NCBI RefSeq assembly: GCF_001485415.1
Contig: NZ_BCMQ01000003.1
Location: 124,001 to 188,000 of the forward strand
Length of the DNA: 64,000 bases
Reading direction: 5' to 3'
From: Myroides odoratimimus
Lineage (GTDB): Bacteria; Bacteroidota; Bacteroidia; Flavobacteriales; Flavobacteriaceae
Numbering within the stretch: the first letter of the stretch is position 1; the number at the start of each line of letters is the position of its first letter. This document shows positions 16,171 through 25,487 of this stretch, in pieces. The notes below the pieces were generated by a model. It saw only the letters and a program-made list of their open reading frames with translations. It was not told the DNA's origin and ran no database searches. A program made the position numbers and the translations under genes.

Positions 16171-17964
16171 ATGAAACGACTTTTTTTATCTATAGCCTTT
16201 ATTTCGAGTGTTTTAATGGCTAATGCTCAATCAAAAAATTATAAAATACACTCTCATAATGATTATCATCAATCTACTCCTTTCTGGACGGCTTACTCTA
16301 ATGGAGCAGAGTCCATAGAGATAGATTTAGTCATAGAACAAGGCAAGTTATATGTAGCACACGAAGTAAGTTCTGTACAAGTAAATAGAACGATAGAAAG
16401 CTTGTATTTGGAATCATTAGAAAAAGCTATTCAATTAGGTATCGGTAAGGCAAAGGGACTTAGTTTTTTAATTGATTTAAAATCAAATGCAAATCAGTCT
16501 ATGGAGCTATTATTACCAGTACTGAAGAAGTATGAACGATTAATTAAAGAACAAGATATCACTTTTGTTATTTCTGGGAATAAGCCAGATACAAAAGTTT
16601 TTGAACAATATCCAACCTATGTAAAATTAGATCACCAGAGTTTAACTCCTTTAAAAAATGCAACGCTATGGGAACGAGTAACCATGGTAAGTCTTAATTT
16701 TAAAGATTACTCTGTCTGGAATGGTAAGGGGCGCATGGTAGAAGAAGAAAGACAAAAGCTTCAAGAGGTAATAGACTTAGTCCACAAACAAGGTAAACAA
16801 GTTCGTTTTTGGGGAACTCCTGATGGGAAAACAGCATTTAAAGCATTTTATGATATGGGTATTGATGTTATCAATACTGATAATCCTTATCTAGCACAGA
16901 CATACTTAAAAAACTTAGATCGTGCTGTATATCATAATAAAACAGTATCTGAGGTCTATAAGCCAACATTTGCAAATGACGATAAGGATTTACCCATTAA
17001 GAATGTTATTCTCTTAATAGGGGATGGAAATGGCTTGACACAGATATCTTCTGCTGCTTTAGCAAATGGAGGTGACTTAAGTTTACTTCAGCTGAAGAGT
17101 GTAGGCTTTATCAAAACGCAAGCAGGAGATGATTTTACAACAGACTCTGCAGCAGCAGGAACTGCTTTAGCAACAGGTCAGAAAACCTATAATCGCTCTA
17201 TTGGGATGGGAATGGATAGAATGCCTTTAAAGAATATGACAGAGTACTTAGCGCCGTTTAATTATAAAACAGGAGTAATTACCACAGATGAGTTAACAGG
17301 GGCTACGCCTTCTGCTTTTTATGCACATCAAAAAGATAGAGATGATAGCTCACTAATAGCTCAAGATTTATTAAAAAGTCAACTTTCTCTCTTTGTAGGT
17401 GGAGGAAAGAAGTCTTTTAACAATGTGAATCTAAAGCAAGAGTTTACTTTACTAGAGCAAGTAGAACAGCTTAGTACCAGTAAGGATGCTCGTGTTGGTT
17501 ATTTCTTAGGAGAAGGAGGATTAAAAGGTGTGATAGAAGGAAGAACAGACGTTTTAGCCCAATCTACTAAACACAGTTTAGACTTTTTGTCAAAAGGAAA
17601 TCAACCTTTCTTTTTAATGGTAGAAGGAGCTAAAATAGATTCTTATGGTCATTTTAATAATACAGGGGGGATTGTAACAGAGGGAATTGACTTCGATAAA
17701 GCGATAACAGAAGCTTTAAAATTTGCAGATAAAGACGGGCAAACCTTAGTTATTATAACAGCAGATCACGAGACAGGTGGTTTTGCAATTCCACAAGGAG
17801 ATGTAAAACAAGGTATTATTGAAGGGGATTTCATCTCTCATGATCATACAGGAACTATGGTGCCTATTTTTGCCTATGGACCTAAATCGGGTGAGTTTAG
17901 AGGAACTTATGAGAATAATGAAGTATACCATAAGATTATAAAACTCTTAAATCTAGATAACTAA
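16171..17964 (+). CDS. Secreted GDPD-like / alkaline phosphatase fusion
   Basis: Two enzymes in one exported protein of 597 residues. After a signal peptide (ends LMANAQ), residues about 25-260 form a PI-PLC/GDPD-like TIM barrel (HSHNDYH; ESIEIDL; IEIDLV and AHE metal/catalytic positions, AIM6-like). Residues about 275-595 are an alkaline phosphatase: LLIGDGNG binds metal, TTDSAAAGTALATG carries the nucleophile Ser near 326, KIDSYGH and TADHETGGF supply further ligands. The fusion could cleave a phosphodiester and then remove the phosphate. A GAGGGCTA hairpin lies in the first codons of a longer frame that starts at 16126, so I choose the ATG at 16171. It overlaps the next gene by the TAATG junction. 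Confidence 0.88.
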   Translation: MKRLFLSIAFISSVLMANAQSKNYKIHSHNDYHQSTPFWTAYSNGAESIEIDLVIEQGKLYVAHEVSSVQVNRTIESLYLESLEKAIQLGIGKAKGLSFLIDLKSNANQSMELLLPVLKKYERLIKEQDITFVISGNKPDTKVFEQYPTYVKLDHQSLTPLKNATLWERVTMVSLNFKDYSVWNGKGRMVEEERQKLQEVIDLVHKQGKQVRFWGTPDGKTAFKAFYDMGIDVINTDNPYLAQTYLKNLDRAVYHNKTVSEVYKPTFANDDKDLPIKNVILLIGDGNGLTQISSAALANGGDLSLLQLKSVGFIKTQAGDDFTTDSAAAGTALATGQKTYNRSIGMGMDRMPLKNMTEYLAPFNYKTGVITTDELTGATPSAFYAHQKDRDDSSLIAQDLLKSQLSLFVGGGKKSFNNVNLKQEFTLLEQVEQLSTSKDARVGYFLGEGGLKGVIEGRTDVLAQSTKHSLDFLSKGNQPFFLMVEGAKIDSYGHFNNTGGIVTEGIDFDKAITEALKFADKDGQTLVIITADHETGGFAIPQGDVKQGIIEGDFISHDHTGTMVPIFAYGPKSGEFRGTYENNEVYHKIIKLLNLDN

Positions 17965-19463
17965 TGAAGCGCTTATTAGTAGGTATAAGTCTTATTATAA
18001 CGAGTGGAGCTTGGGCACAACAGACACAAGTAAAAGGTAGAGTTTTTGAAGATAGCAATCAAAATAGGCAATACGATAAAGGAGAACCTCTGTTGAAAGA
18101 TGTTTTGATCAGTAATGGCAAGGATTTAGTTGTGACTAATGCTAAAGGTGAATATAAGATCAACAGTTTAGAGCAAGGTCAAATCTTTTTAATCAAGCCT
18201 TCAGGATATCAGTCTCCTTTGTCAAAGTCTAATAAAGTTGAGTTTTATATCCCCTTTGGAGAAGAATATAAGAGTTATGATTTTCCTGTGTATAAGCAAG
18301 AGGAGGATAAATCTCTAAAGGCTGTTTTATTGGGAGATTTGCAGTCGGATGTAATGGATGATATTCATCACGTAGAAAAACTCGTGGTAAGCGAATTAGT
18401 TACCACACCTCCAGATTTAATCTTTCCGCTTGGAGATTTAGCTTTTGATCGTTTAGAAGTATTTGAGCCTTTATCACAAGCATTAGGTGTAATTGGTAGT
18501 CCTATATATTATGTAGTTGGAAATCATGATTTAAACTTTGGATCAGGTCTAACACTTCAAGATAGAGATAGTAGTTATAAGAAAGCTTTTGGCCCTTCTT
18601 ATTATGCATTAGAATATGGAGAGGAGTTTATTTTAGTACTTAATAATATACTTCCTGTAAATGACAAAGAATATATAGGAACAATAGATGAGGTACAAAA
18701 AGCTTTTATACAAAATGTACTAGCTCGTTATGCTCTAAAGTATGATAAAGTAAAAGTGATGATGCATATTCCTATTGAGTTTATGGAAGATAAGCAGGAG
18801 TTTCTAGACTTGTTTAAGGACTATAAAGAAGTCTTTGTAGCTGTAGGACATACACATACACAGTATCATCAGTACTTTGAAAGAGATAATAAAAAACCTG
18901 TACATCAATTAGTAGCTGGAGCTGTTTGTGGTGCGTGGTGGCAAGGGCCTCATGATATCGAAGGTATCCCTTTTGCTATGATGTATGATGGTACTTGGAA
19001 GGGATACTGGACACTAGAGACACAAAAAGGAGATTATAACTTATCCTATAAAGTATCTGGTAGAGCTGAGGATAAACAGATTCAGATTTGGACTCCAGAA
19101 GTACAAGAGTGGGATAAGAGTTTAGAACACTTAAACGATGGATATGTTTATGCAAATGTATTTGCGGCAGATCTAAATACAGATGTTGAAATAAGCTTCG
19201 ATGGTGTAAGTTGGCAAAAGATGGAGTACTATGAAGGAGTAGACCCTCATTATACCCGTTTAATAGAGCTACAGAATCAAGGGCGATATAAAAATATGAA
19301 AACCTCTCCTTTAGTAGACGCTAAAAGGAAGAGTAAACATTTATGGCGTATGCCAATACCTATGGGCTTAAAAGAAGGACCTCAGTTAATTAGAGTAAAA
19401 GCTATTGATCCTAGATACGGTCTTAATCATGTGGAGAATCGTGTCTTGTGGACCCCAAAATAG
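17964..19463 (+). CDS. Secreted calcineurin-like phosphoesterase
   Basis: A 499-residue exported metallophosphoesterase. A signal peptide (ends GAWAQ) is followed by a small SdrD/carboxypeptidase-like beta domain (GRVFEDSNQNRQYDKGE), the metal-binding blocks GDLQSD (about 124), GDLAFD, GNHD (about 187), MHIP and GHTHTQYH (about 296), and a C-terminal beta domain as in the MetallophosN-MetallophosC architecture. It probably hydrolyses phosphomono- or diesters in the periplasm or at the surface, alongside the preceding fusion enzyme, whose stop codon overlaps its start. Confidence 0.9.
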   Translation: MKRLLVGISLIITSGAWAQQTQVKGRVFEDSNQNRQYDKGEPLLKDVLISNGKDLVVTNAKGEYKINSLEQGQIFLIKPSGYQSPLSKSNKVEFYIPFGEEYKSYDFPVYKQEEDKSLKAVLLGDLQSDVMDDIHHVEKLVVSELVTTPPDLIFPLGDLAFDRLEVFEPLSQALGVIGSPIYYVVGNHDLNFGSGLTLQDRDSSYKKAFGPSYYALEYGEEFILVLNNILPVNDKEYIGTIDEVQKAFIQNVLARYALKYDKVKVMMHIPIEFMEDKQEFLDLFKDYKEVFVAVGHTHTQYHQYFERDNKKPVHQLVAGAVCGAWWQGPHDIEGIPFAMMYDGTWKGYWTLETQKGDYNLSYKVSGRAEDKQIQIWTPEVQEWDKSLEHLNDGYVYANVFAADLNTDVEISFDGVSWQKMEYYEGVDPHYTRLIELQNQGRYKNMKTSPLVDAKRKSKHLWRMPIPMGLKEGPQLIRVKAIDPRYGLNHVENRVLWTPK

Positions 19464-19518
19464 TTTTGTTGTAAGAAGTTGTTGTTTCAACTTTTTAGAT
19501 TAGTAGTGTTTGTATTGG

Positions 19519-19552
19519 AAGGTGGCCTGGCGAGGTCACCTTTCTTTTTTTG
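19519..19552 (+). terminator. Terminator of the phosphoester-uptake operon
   Basis: AAGGTGGCCT pairs with AGGTCACCTT (one mismatch) around a GGCG loop and is followed by CTTTTTTT. Confidence 0.75.
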
Positions 19553-19662
19553 AACCCTATTTAAAAGCACAAAGTAGGTTGTTTTAAAAAAGATTGTTTT
19601 TTTAACTTTTATAAAATAATAAAAATGAGAATTAGCTGTTATAATATACATACTAGTAAAAG

Positions 19663-19693
19663 TTGCGTAGGTATATGCTTAACTTTATCTTTG
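19663..19693 (+). promoter_or_regulatory. Bacteroidota-type promoter for the S41 peptidase
   Basis: TTG at 19663-19665 and TATCTTTG at 19686-19693 match the -33 TTG / -7 TAnnTTTG pattern with a 20-base gap. The start codon at 19793 would leave a leader of about 95 bases. Confidence 0.5.
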
Positions 19694-19792
19694 TATGCTT
19701 AGGAAATAAAGAGATTTGCATAAATTGCTTTTGGAATAATGTTTTAAAATGCTATAAATTCTTTATTTTAGATAATTTAATTGAGAACAGGA

Positions 19793-21280
19793 ATGATAAA
19801 AAAAGGTTTATTATTAATTGCCTTATTATTGAGTAGTTCTTTTGTATTAGGACAGAAGAAATATTCGGAGTTGACGAAAGAAGATTATTTAAATGATTTT
19901 GATATACTTATTAATATTATAAAAAAGCAACATCCTAATCCATTTCGAACTATTAGTGAAAAGGACTTGGATACAAAAGTTGCAGAAATAAGAAAAAAAC
20001 TAGAAGAGAATCCTTCTTATGCTAATTTCTTGTTATCTAATCCGATTCCTCTAATTCACGATGCTCATTCCTCTTTGAGTACAGATAGTACCGTTTTTGA
20101 GGATTTTACAAAGGAAACTTCTTTTTTCCCAATTAATACCATTGTTTATGATGGAAAGGTGTTTGTGAATCAACACAACCCTACTATACCTGTAGGAAGT
20201 ATTATTACAAAAGTAAATGATGTAAAATCAGAAGATTACTTAAAGCGTATTAATGTAACAACGGATGGAAGTATAGAGGCTGATGATGCTAAAGACTTTT
20301 CGTTCTATGTGTCTTTAATGAGTCCTGAGCAAGAGTATAAAATCACTTATCTTGATAGTCTAAATGCTGTAGAGAGTAAAGAAGCTACACTAAAGGCAGT
20401 TAACTATGCACGAAACTATTACAATGTACAGAAAGCTATATTGCCAGTAGATATCATTAGTTATTCTTATGGAATCTATGGACAGAAGGTCAATGACGAT
20501 ACATACTGCCTAACGATTAAGACTTTTGCTTTTTCAGAAGAGTTCGCCTACCAGAAGTTAAGTTCTTTCTTTGAGAAGATTAATGAAGAAGGAGTGAAGA
20601 ATTTAATTATTGATATCAGAGGTAATGGAGGAGGGTATCTAAGTAATATTCCTTTGTTTTACTCTTTTATATCACAAGAAAAAGTGTTTAAGAACAATTA
20701 CAGATATGCAACTAAGGTAATAGACATCAATGTACGTGAGAATCTTATAGATGCTAGTGGTAGACAGTATTCTGATATGGATATTAAGAATATGAATAAC
20801 TTTATGTTCCAGCGATATGATAAGAGTGAGGTAGAAGGAGATGAGTACTACTATGGTAATAATCGATTAGACGAGTCTTATGTAGAGAACTATCCTCGTG
20901 ATCGTTATTTCTTTGAAGGGAATACGATGTTATTAATAGATAATAATACAGTGTCTGCAGCAGCGTATTTTGCTTCTTTATTTAAAGAGAATAAGAGAGG
21001 AATTATCATAGGACAAGAGACACGTACATGTAGTAACTTCACTACTGCATCATGGTTTATTAATTATAAACTACCTAATACTCAGACAATAGTTGATTTG
21101 CCTCGATCGGAAGTGTTTTTTAATAATTCAATTAGTACAGAGAAAGGCTGTAGAGGAGTATTACCAGATTATACTGTAGATGAAAAAGCCTTTTATAGAA
21201 GTATATTGAATGAAGAAGACCCTGAACTTACATTTGCTTTAGATCTACTAAAGAGACAAGCTCAGAATGAAGAACAGTAA
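19793..21280 (+). CDS. Exported S41-family (C-terminal-processing-like) peptidase
   Basis: A 495-residue exported protein. The start is taken as ATG at 19793, four codons inside a TTG-initiated frame, because it gives a clean signal peptide (MIKKGLLLIALLL to VLGQ). A helical cap domain precedes a PDZ-less S41 core: LIIDIRGNGGGYL near 285-297, then MLLIDNNTVSAAAYFAS with the likely nucleophile Ser, then GQETRTC. Tail-specific proteases of this family cut proteins in the periplasm; many Bacteroidota members of this subtype have unknown substrates. It is monocistronic, followed by a hairpin at 21319. Confidence 0.85.
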   Translation: MIKKGLLLIALLLSSSFVLGQKKYSELTKEDYLNDFDILINIIKKQHPNPFRTISEKDLDTKVAEIRKKLEENPSYANFLLSNPIPLIHDAHSSLSTDSTVFEDFTKETSFFPINTIVYDGKVFVNQHNPTIPVGSIITKVNDVKSEDYLKRINVTTDGSIEADDAKDFSFYVSLMSPEQEYKITYLDSLNAVESKEATLKAVNYARNYYNVQKAILPVDIISYSYGIYGQKVNDDTYCLTIKTFAFSEEFAYQKLSSFFEKINEEGVKNLIIDIRGNGGGYLSNIPLFYSFISQEKVFKNNYRYATKVIDINVRENLIDASGRQYSDMDIKNMNNFMFQRYDKSEVEGDEYYYGNNRLDESYVENYPRDRYFFEGNTMLLIDNNTVSAAAYFASLFKENKRGIIIGQETRTCSNFTTASWFINYKLPNTQTIVDLPRSEVFFNNSISTEKGCRGVLPDYTVDEKAFYRSILNEEDPELTFALDLLKRQAQNEEQ

Positions 21281-21318
21281 TTAAGAATACTCTAAATAAA
21301 TATAGATATAAGATGTAG

Positions 21319-21347
21319 AAGGATGACTCAAGCAGTCATCCTTTTTA
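21319..21347 (+). terminator. Terminator after the S41 peptidase
   Basis: AAGGATGACT and AGTCATCCTT pair around CAAGC and are followed by a short T run. Confidence 0.8.
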
Positions 21348-21395
21348 TTATATGTTTTTTGTAAGTTTGATTATTAATAATATAAATGGAGAACC

Positions 21396-22106
21396 ATGTT
21401 AGATCTAGTGATCGGAATGTCTATTACACAACTAGTCCTTTTTAGTATAGTATTGAATATACTGTTCTATGGTGTATCTATTGGTTTGTATTTGACTCTA
21501 AACAGATGTAAGAAGGGAGAGTATATTCAAGAAATAAAACAAGAGATTACTAGAAGAGATTTAATATTATCATTTGTTGTTTTACTGTGTAATGCAGGCG
21601 TTTTTGTATTAGGAGTAGGGTTGTATAATTATGGATATATTCATGTATTAGAAGGTAGCTCTATCACTGTTATAGCTCTACAAACATTAGGACTAGTGAT
21701 TGGTATGGACTTTCTAATGTATGTATTTCACAGATTAGCTCATATCCCGATTTTTTATTCATTAGCGCATCTAAGACATCATGAGCACAACAGTGTTAAT
21801 GCGATAAGTTTATTTGTATTACATCCACTAGAGGCTATTGGTTTTGGGCTACTGTTTATCTTGTTGTTGTGTATATATCCTTTTGACACTTTTTCGATAG
21901 GACTTTATTTACTTATTAATCTTATTTGGGGAACTATAGGTCATATAGACAAGGATGTGTTTAAGAATACTTACTTTGAACGTTGGACACGAGATATACT
22001 GTGTCTTACCTTGTTTCACAATATTCATCATCAAGATCCGAACTGTAATTATGGTTTTTACACTTTATTATGGGACAAACTTTTTAAAACGTATCGAAAA
22101 GTATAG
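21396..22106 (+). CDS. Sterol desaturase / fatty acid hydroxylase family membrane protein
   Basis: A 236-residue integral membrane protein with about five hydrophobic segments. The di-iron histidine boxes of the family are all present: HRLAH near 115, HLRHHEH near 130, and HNIHH near 211, with HPLEA between. It should hydroxylate or desaturate a lipid in the inner membrane using oxygen. In Flavobacteria, close relatives act on fatty acids, carotenoids or sphingolipid-like molecules; the substrate here is unknown. It has no obvious operon partner. Confidence 0.88.
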   Translation: MLDLVIGMSITQLVLFSIVLNILFYGVSIGLYLTLNRCKKGEYIQEIKQEITRRDLILSFVVLLCNAGVFVLGVGLYNYGYIHVLEGSSITVIALQTLGLVIGMDFLMYVFHRLAHIPIFYSLAHLRHHEHNSVNAISLFVLHPLEAIGFGLLFILLLCIYPFDTFSIGLYLLINLIWGTIGHIDKDVFKNTYFERWTRDILCLTLFHNIHHQDPNCNYGFYTLLWDKLFKTYRKV

Positions 22107-22297
22107 TATATGCCTTGTAAACGTTTGAATATTAGTAGGGTACTAATTTTTTTGCTATCATTATAATGATGTGATTTACTTGTTTCTATTTGTAAGGTGT
22201 TGATATATAATGGTGTCTATATCTATATAGTGGTTTATAACTATCTATTTAATTGTTTTTGGAAACGTAATTTTATTTTTTTGTCATTTGAAATTTG

Positions 22298-22305
22298 TAA
22301 ATTTG
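22298..22305 (+). promoter_or_regulatory. Promoter -7 box upstream of the 22369 gene
   Basis: TAAATTTG matches TAnnTTTG. A TTG lies 14 bases upstream, shorter than ideal. If used, transcription would begin near 22311, which excludes the upstream TTG start at 22288. Confidence 0.4.
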
Positions 22306-22368
22306 ATATTCATGGTTTTAGACAAGGAGTTTAGGATTATGCATACTATGTTATTTAAAAAGAAAAAT

Positions 22369-23502
22369 ATGAAAAAGGGTATTGTATTATTGGCACTAAG
22401 TATAGGAGGAGTACTATATGCGCAAGATCATACTACAGTGACAGATTCTATACATAGAGATACTCTTAAGTTGAAGGATATTAGTTATCTAGTAGAGACT
22501 TCTACTGTTAATGATAGTTTGAAAGTTGTAGAGAAGACAGCATCATATCCTAATACATTATCTATGTTAACGGATCGATTAAAGTTTATTTCACTTTATG
22601 ATCAGCAAGCTAAGGCATATATAGAGGTAGAGAATAAACAAGATACAATACAAGTAAATTCTATATATCAAGATGGGAAGATATATGAAGGATTATTAGT
22701 AGAAGAGAATGTCTCTAATGATCTTGATATTGTTTATTATGAAGATGCTATTCCGAGATATCGTTATACTACAGATCATGATTATCATTACTATACACTA
22801 TTATCTAGTGAGTTAGATAAGAACGATTCTATACGTGGGCAGTTCTATGATTTACATGAAGGGAGCCTATTACCTTTAAAGCAAGACTATGTAGATGGAC
22901 AATGGGTAACAACATGGCAGAAAGACTTAAAAAAAGAAGAAGTAGCTTTAAATGGATTAGCTACTCCTGCTACCTTGTACTCTTCATTAGATGATAAAAA
23001 AGAGCGCATGGTATGGAAAATCGAAAATGAAAATAAGGAGTTACATTATATATTCTTACAAAGAGAGGGAAATATGATTCTAATCTATGAACAAGCTTGC
23101 CCTGTAGTAGAAGGAGAAGAGGTGTATCTAAATGTTGCCTCAATGATAAACGTTGGTTTTGATAAAAAAAGGGTAACTGCTAGGACCAATAATAAGGAAT
23201 CTATCTCAGATGTTTACTTTGAAAACTTTGGTAAGCGCGATTGGAAAAAGCCTAATCAGTATGTTTTTGATTATTATAGAAGATCTGATAAGAAGCTTGT
23301 ACGAGCACGTGCTGTACTAGATCCAACAGTTATGAGTAATAAGGTGTTTTCAGACTTTATAATCGCTTTAGTGAATAATCCAGAGTTGTTTAGAAGAGAC
23401 GTTCATTTAAAACACTTTTCTTTTGAAGATGTATTGAGTAGACAAATTCTACGATTAAATCCTACGATTAAGCCAACTCATATTTTAGACGAACAGAAAT
23501 AA
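22369..23502 (+). CDS. Exported protein of unknown function
   Basis: A 377-residue protein with a signal peptide MKKGIVLLALSIGG ending LYAQ; the ATG at 22369 is chosen over a TTG at 22288 and an ATG at 22339 for this reason. The mature part is mostly beta with charged loops (YYEDAIPRYRYTTDHDYHYY; WVTTWQKDLKKEEV) and no cysteine cluster or enzyme motif I recognise. It contains no lipobox or membrane segment after the signal, so it is periplasmic or outer-membrane associated. It stands alone, ended by a hairpin at 23511. Confidence 0.75.
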   Translation: MKKGIVLLALSIGGVLYAQDHTTVTDSIHRDTLKLKDISYLVETSTVNDSLKVVEKTASYPNTLSMLTDRLKFISLYDQQAKAYIEVENKQDTIQVNSIYQDGKIYEGLLVEENVSNDLDIVYYEDAIPRYRYTTDHDYHYYTLLSSELDKNDSIRGQFYDLHEGSLLPLKQDYVDGQWVTTWQKDLKKEEVALNGLATPATLYSSLDDKKERMVWKIENENKELHYIFLQREGNMILIYEQACPVVEGEEVYLNVASMINVGFDKKRVTARTNNKESISDVYFENFGKRDWKKPNQYVFDYYRRSDKKLVRARAVLDPTVMSNKVFSDFIIALVNNPELFRRDVHLKHFSFEDVLSRQILRLNPTIKPTHILDEQK

Positions 23503-23510
23503 AATAAGAG

Positions 23511-23537
23511 AAGCCAACTAAATGTTGGCTTTTTTTG
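23511..23537 (+). terminator. Terminator
   Basis: AAGCCAAC and GTTGGCTT pair around TAAAT, followed by seven T. Confidence 0.85.
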
Positions 23538-23608
23538 TGTTTAATAGTTTAAAAATTAAGCTACTATCTACAGAAGTAAAAACTATTCTAATTTAACAGA
23601 TTTATCTT

Positions 23609-23637
23609 TTTGTAGTACTCGTCATTTTGTACCTTTA
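23609..23637 (+). promoter_or_regulatory. Promoter of the aminopeptidase P gene
   Basis: TTTG at 23609-23612 and TACCTTTA at 23630-23637 resemble the Bacteroidota -33/-7 pair with one mismatch in the -7 box; the start codon is 23 bases further on. Confidence 0.45.
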
Positions 23638-23659
23638 GCTTGAAAAATTTATTATCGTA

Positions 23660-25438
23660 ATGACATATTTAGAAAAATTATCGAAGATACGTTCACTGAT
23701 GAAGGAGAGAGGAATTGATGGATACATTATCCCTTCTTCAGATCCACATATCAGTGAATATTTACCAGATTATTATAAGTGTATAGTTTGGACATCTGGT
23801 TTTAGTGGTTCAGCAGGAACATTAGTGATTACACAAGACTTTGCTGGATTATGGACTGACTCTCGTTATTTTGTACAAGGACCAGCACAGTTAAAAGGAT
23901 CTGGTTTTGAGTTAGTAAAATTAAAAGTTCAACATGCACCTGAGTATGTGTCATGGTTAGGAGATAAATTACAAGCAGGTAATACAGTTGCCTTTGATGG
24001 TAATTTAGCTTCATTAGCAGTAGCGAATGCTGTAAATACTATATTAGGACCTTTAAATATCAAGGTAGATGGTCATGTAGACTTATTAGATGTAATATGG
24101 AATGATAGACCAGCATTGCCAACAGAGCCAGCTTATACATTACCTATTTCTATTACAGGACAATCTACTCCAGATAAGATAGCAGCTGTACGCAAAGTTT
24201 TAAAACAAAAAAGAGCGACATGTCACCTAATTTCATCTTTAGATGATTTAGCTTGGATATTGAATATAAGAGGTACAGATGTAAAATGTAATCCTGTTAC
24301 ACTTGGTTTTGTATTTATCAGCCAGGATAAATCTATCTTATTCATTGATTCTAAGAAATTAGATAAAGGTACAGCTGAGGAGTTACAAGGATATGGTATC
24401 TTAATCAAACCTTATGAGGAAGTAAGAAATTACTTAAAATCACTAGGAACAAGCGAAACTATCTTATTAGATCCTAAGCGTACTTGTTTTGCTACTTATG
24501 ATTCTGTTCCTGAGGGGGTAACTATCTTAGAGGATATGAATCCGTCTACTATGCTAAAAGCAGTGAAGAATGAAGTAGAGTTAAATCATGAGCGACATGC
24601 CATGATTAATGATGGTGTAGCACTGACCAAATTCTTTAAATGGATAGAAGAAAATGTAGCTTCAGGCGAATTATCTGAGATGAGTATTGCAGATCATTTA
24701 AGAGGATTACGCGCAGAACAGCCAGGTTTTAAAGATATTAGTTTTGACACTATTGCTGGATATAAAGATCACGGAGCTTTACCACACTATAAGGCAGAAT
24801 TGGATAGCAACTATAAATTAGAGGCTAAAGGATTGCTATTAGTAGATTCTGGTGGACAATACGAGACAGGAACTACAGATATTACACGTGTGGTATCTTT
24901 AGGACAGTTGACTCAAGAAGAAAAAGAAGATTACACTATTGTTTTAAAAGGAACGATAGAAGGATCTATGGCTATCTTCACTAAAGGTACTAGAGGATAT
25001 CAAATCGATGCTATAACACGTCGTCCTATCTGGGCTACTATGCGTAACTATGGACATGGTACAGGTCATGGAGTAGGATTCTTCTTGAACGTACACGAGG
25101 GGCCTCATACTTTTAATGGTGCTGCAGTAGATATTGCGATAGAGCCAGGAATGATCAGTTCTATAGAACCAGGATTATACAGAGAAGGTAAGCATGGTAT
25201 CCGTATTGAAAACTTAGTAGTATCTAAGGATTTAGCTTCTAATCAATTCGGTGATTTTATGGATTTCGAAACAATCACCATCTGTTATATCGCAACAGAT
25301 TTAGTAGAGAAGTCACTATTAGATCAAGTACATATTGATTGGTTAAATAACTATAATCAATGGGTGTATGAATCTTTAGAATCAAAATTATCAGCAGAAG
25401 AAGCTGCTTGGTTAAAAGAAAAGACAAAAGCAATTTAA
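23660..25438 (+). CDS. Xaa-Pro aminopeptidase (M24B)
   Basis: A 592-residue cytosolic peptidase with two creatinase-like N-terminal domains and a C-terminal pita-bread catalytic domain, the long form found in eukaryotes and many bacteria. Metal ligands are visible: two Asp in VDSGGQYETGTTDITR, His in GHGTGHGVGFF, Glu in SSIEPG and Glu in GIRIENL. It releases N-terminal residues preceding proline, using two metal ions, usually Mn. It has its own promoter-like sequence and a bidirectional terminator at 25448. Confidence 0.95.
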   Translation: MTYLEKLSKIRSLMKERGIDGYIIPSSDPHISEYLPDYYKCIVWTSGFSGSAGTLVITQDFAGLWTDSRYFVQGPAQLKGSGFELVKLKVQHAPEYVSWLGDKLQAGNTVAFDGNLASLAVANAVNTILGPLNIKVDGHVDLLDVIWNDRPALPTEPAYTLPISITGQSTPDKIAAVRKVLKQKRATCHLISSLDDLAWILNIRGTDVKCNPVTLGFVFISQDKSILFIDSKKLDKGTAEELQGYGILIKPYEEVRNYLKSLGTSETILLDPKRTCFATYDSVPEGVTILEDMNPSTMLKAVKNEVELNHERHAMINDGVALTKFFKWIEENVASGELSEMSIADHLRGLRAEQPGFKDISFDTIAGYKDHGALPHYKAELDSNYKLEAKGLLLVDSGGQYETGTTDITRVVSLGQLTQEEKEDYTIVLKGTIEGSMAIFTKGTRGYQIDAITRRPIWATMRNYGHGTGHGVGFFLNVHEGPHTFNGAAVDIAIEPGMISSIEPGLYREGKHGIRIENLVVSKDLASNQFGDFMDFETITICYIATDLVEKSLLDQVHIDWLNNYNQWVYESLESKLSAEEAAWLKEKTKAI

Positions 25439-25447
25439 GTTACATAT

Positions 25448-25480
25448 AAAAAGGTTGATTCAAATGAATCAACCTTTTTT
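25448..25480. terminator. Bidirectional terminator
   Basis: AAAAAGGTTGATTC and GAATCAACCTTTTT are exact complements around AAAT, between two convergent genes. Confidence 0.9.
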
Positions 25481-25487
25481 ACTTTTA

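Larger units (their letters stand above)
19464..19792. other. Intergenic region with terminator and promoter
   Basis: Between the phosphoesterase operon and the S41 peptidase. It holds the operon terminator at 19519-19552 and a promoter-like pair at 19663-19693; the rest is AT-rich. Confidence 0.6.
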
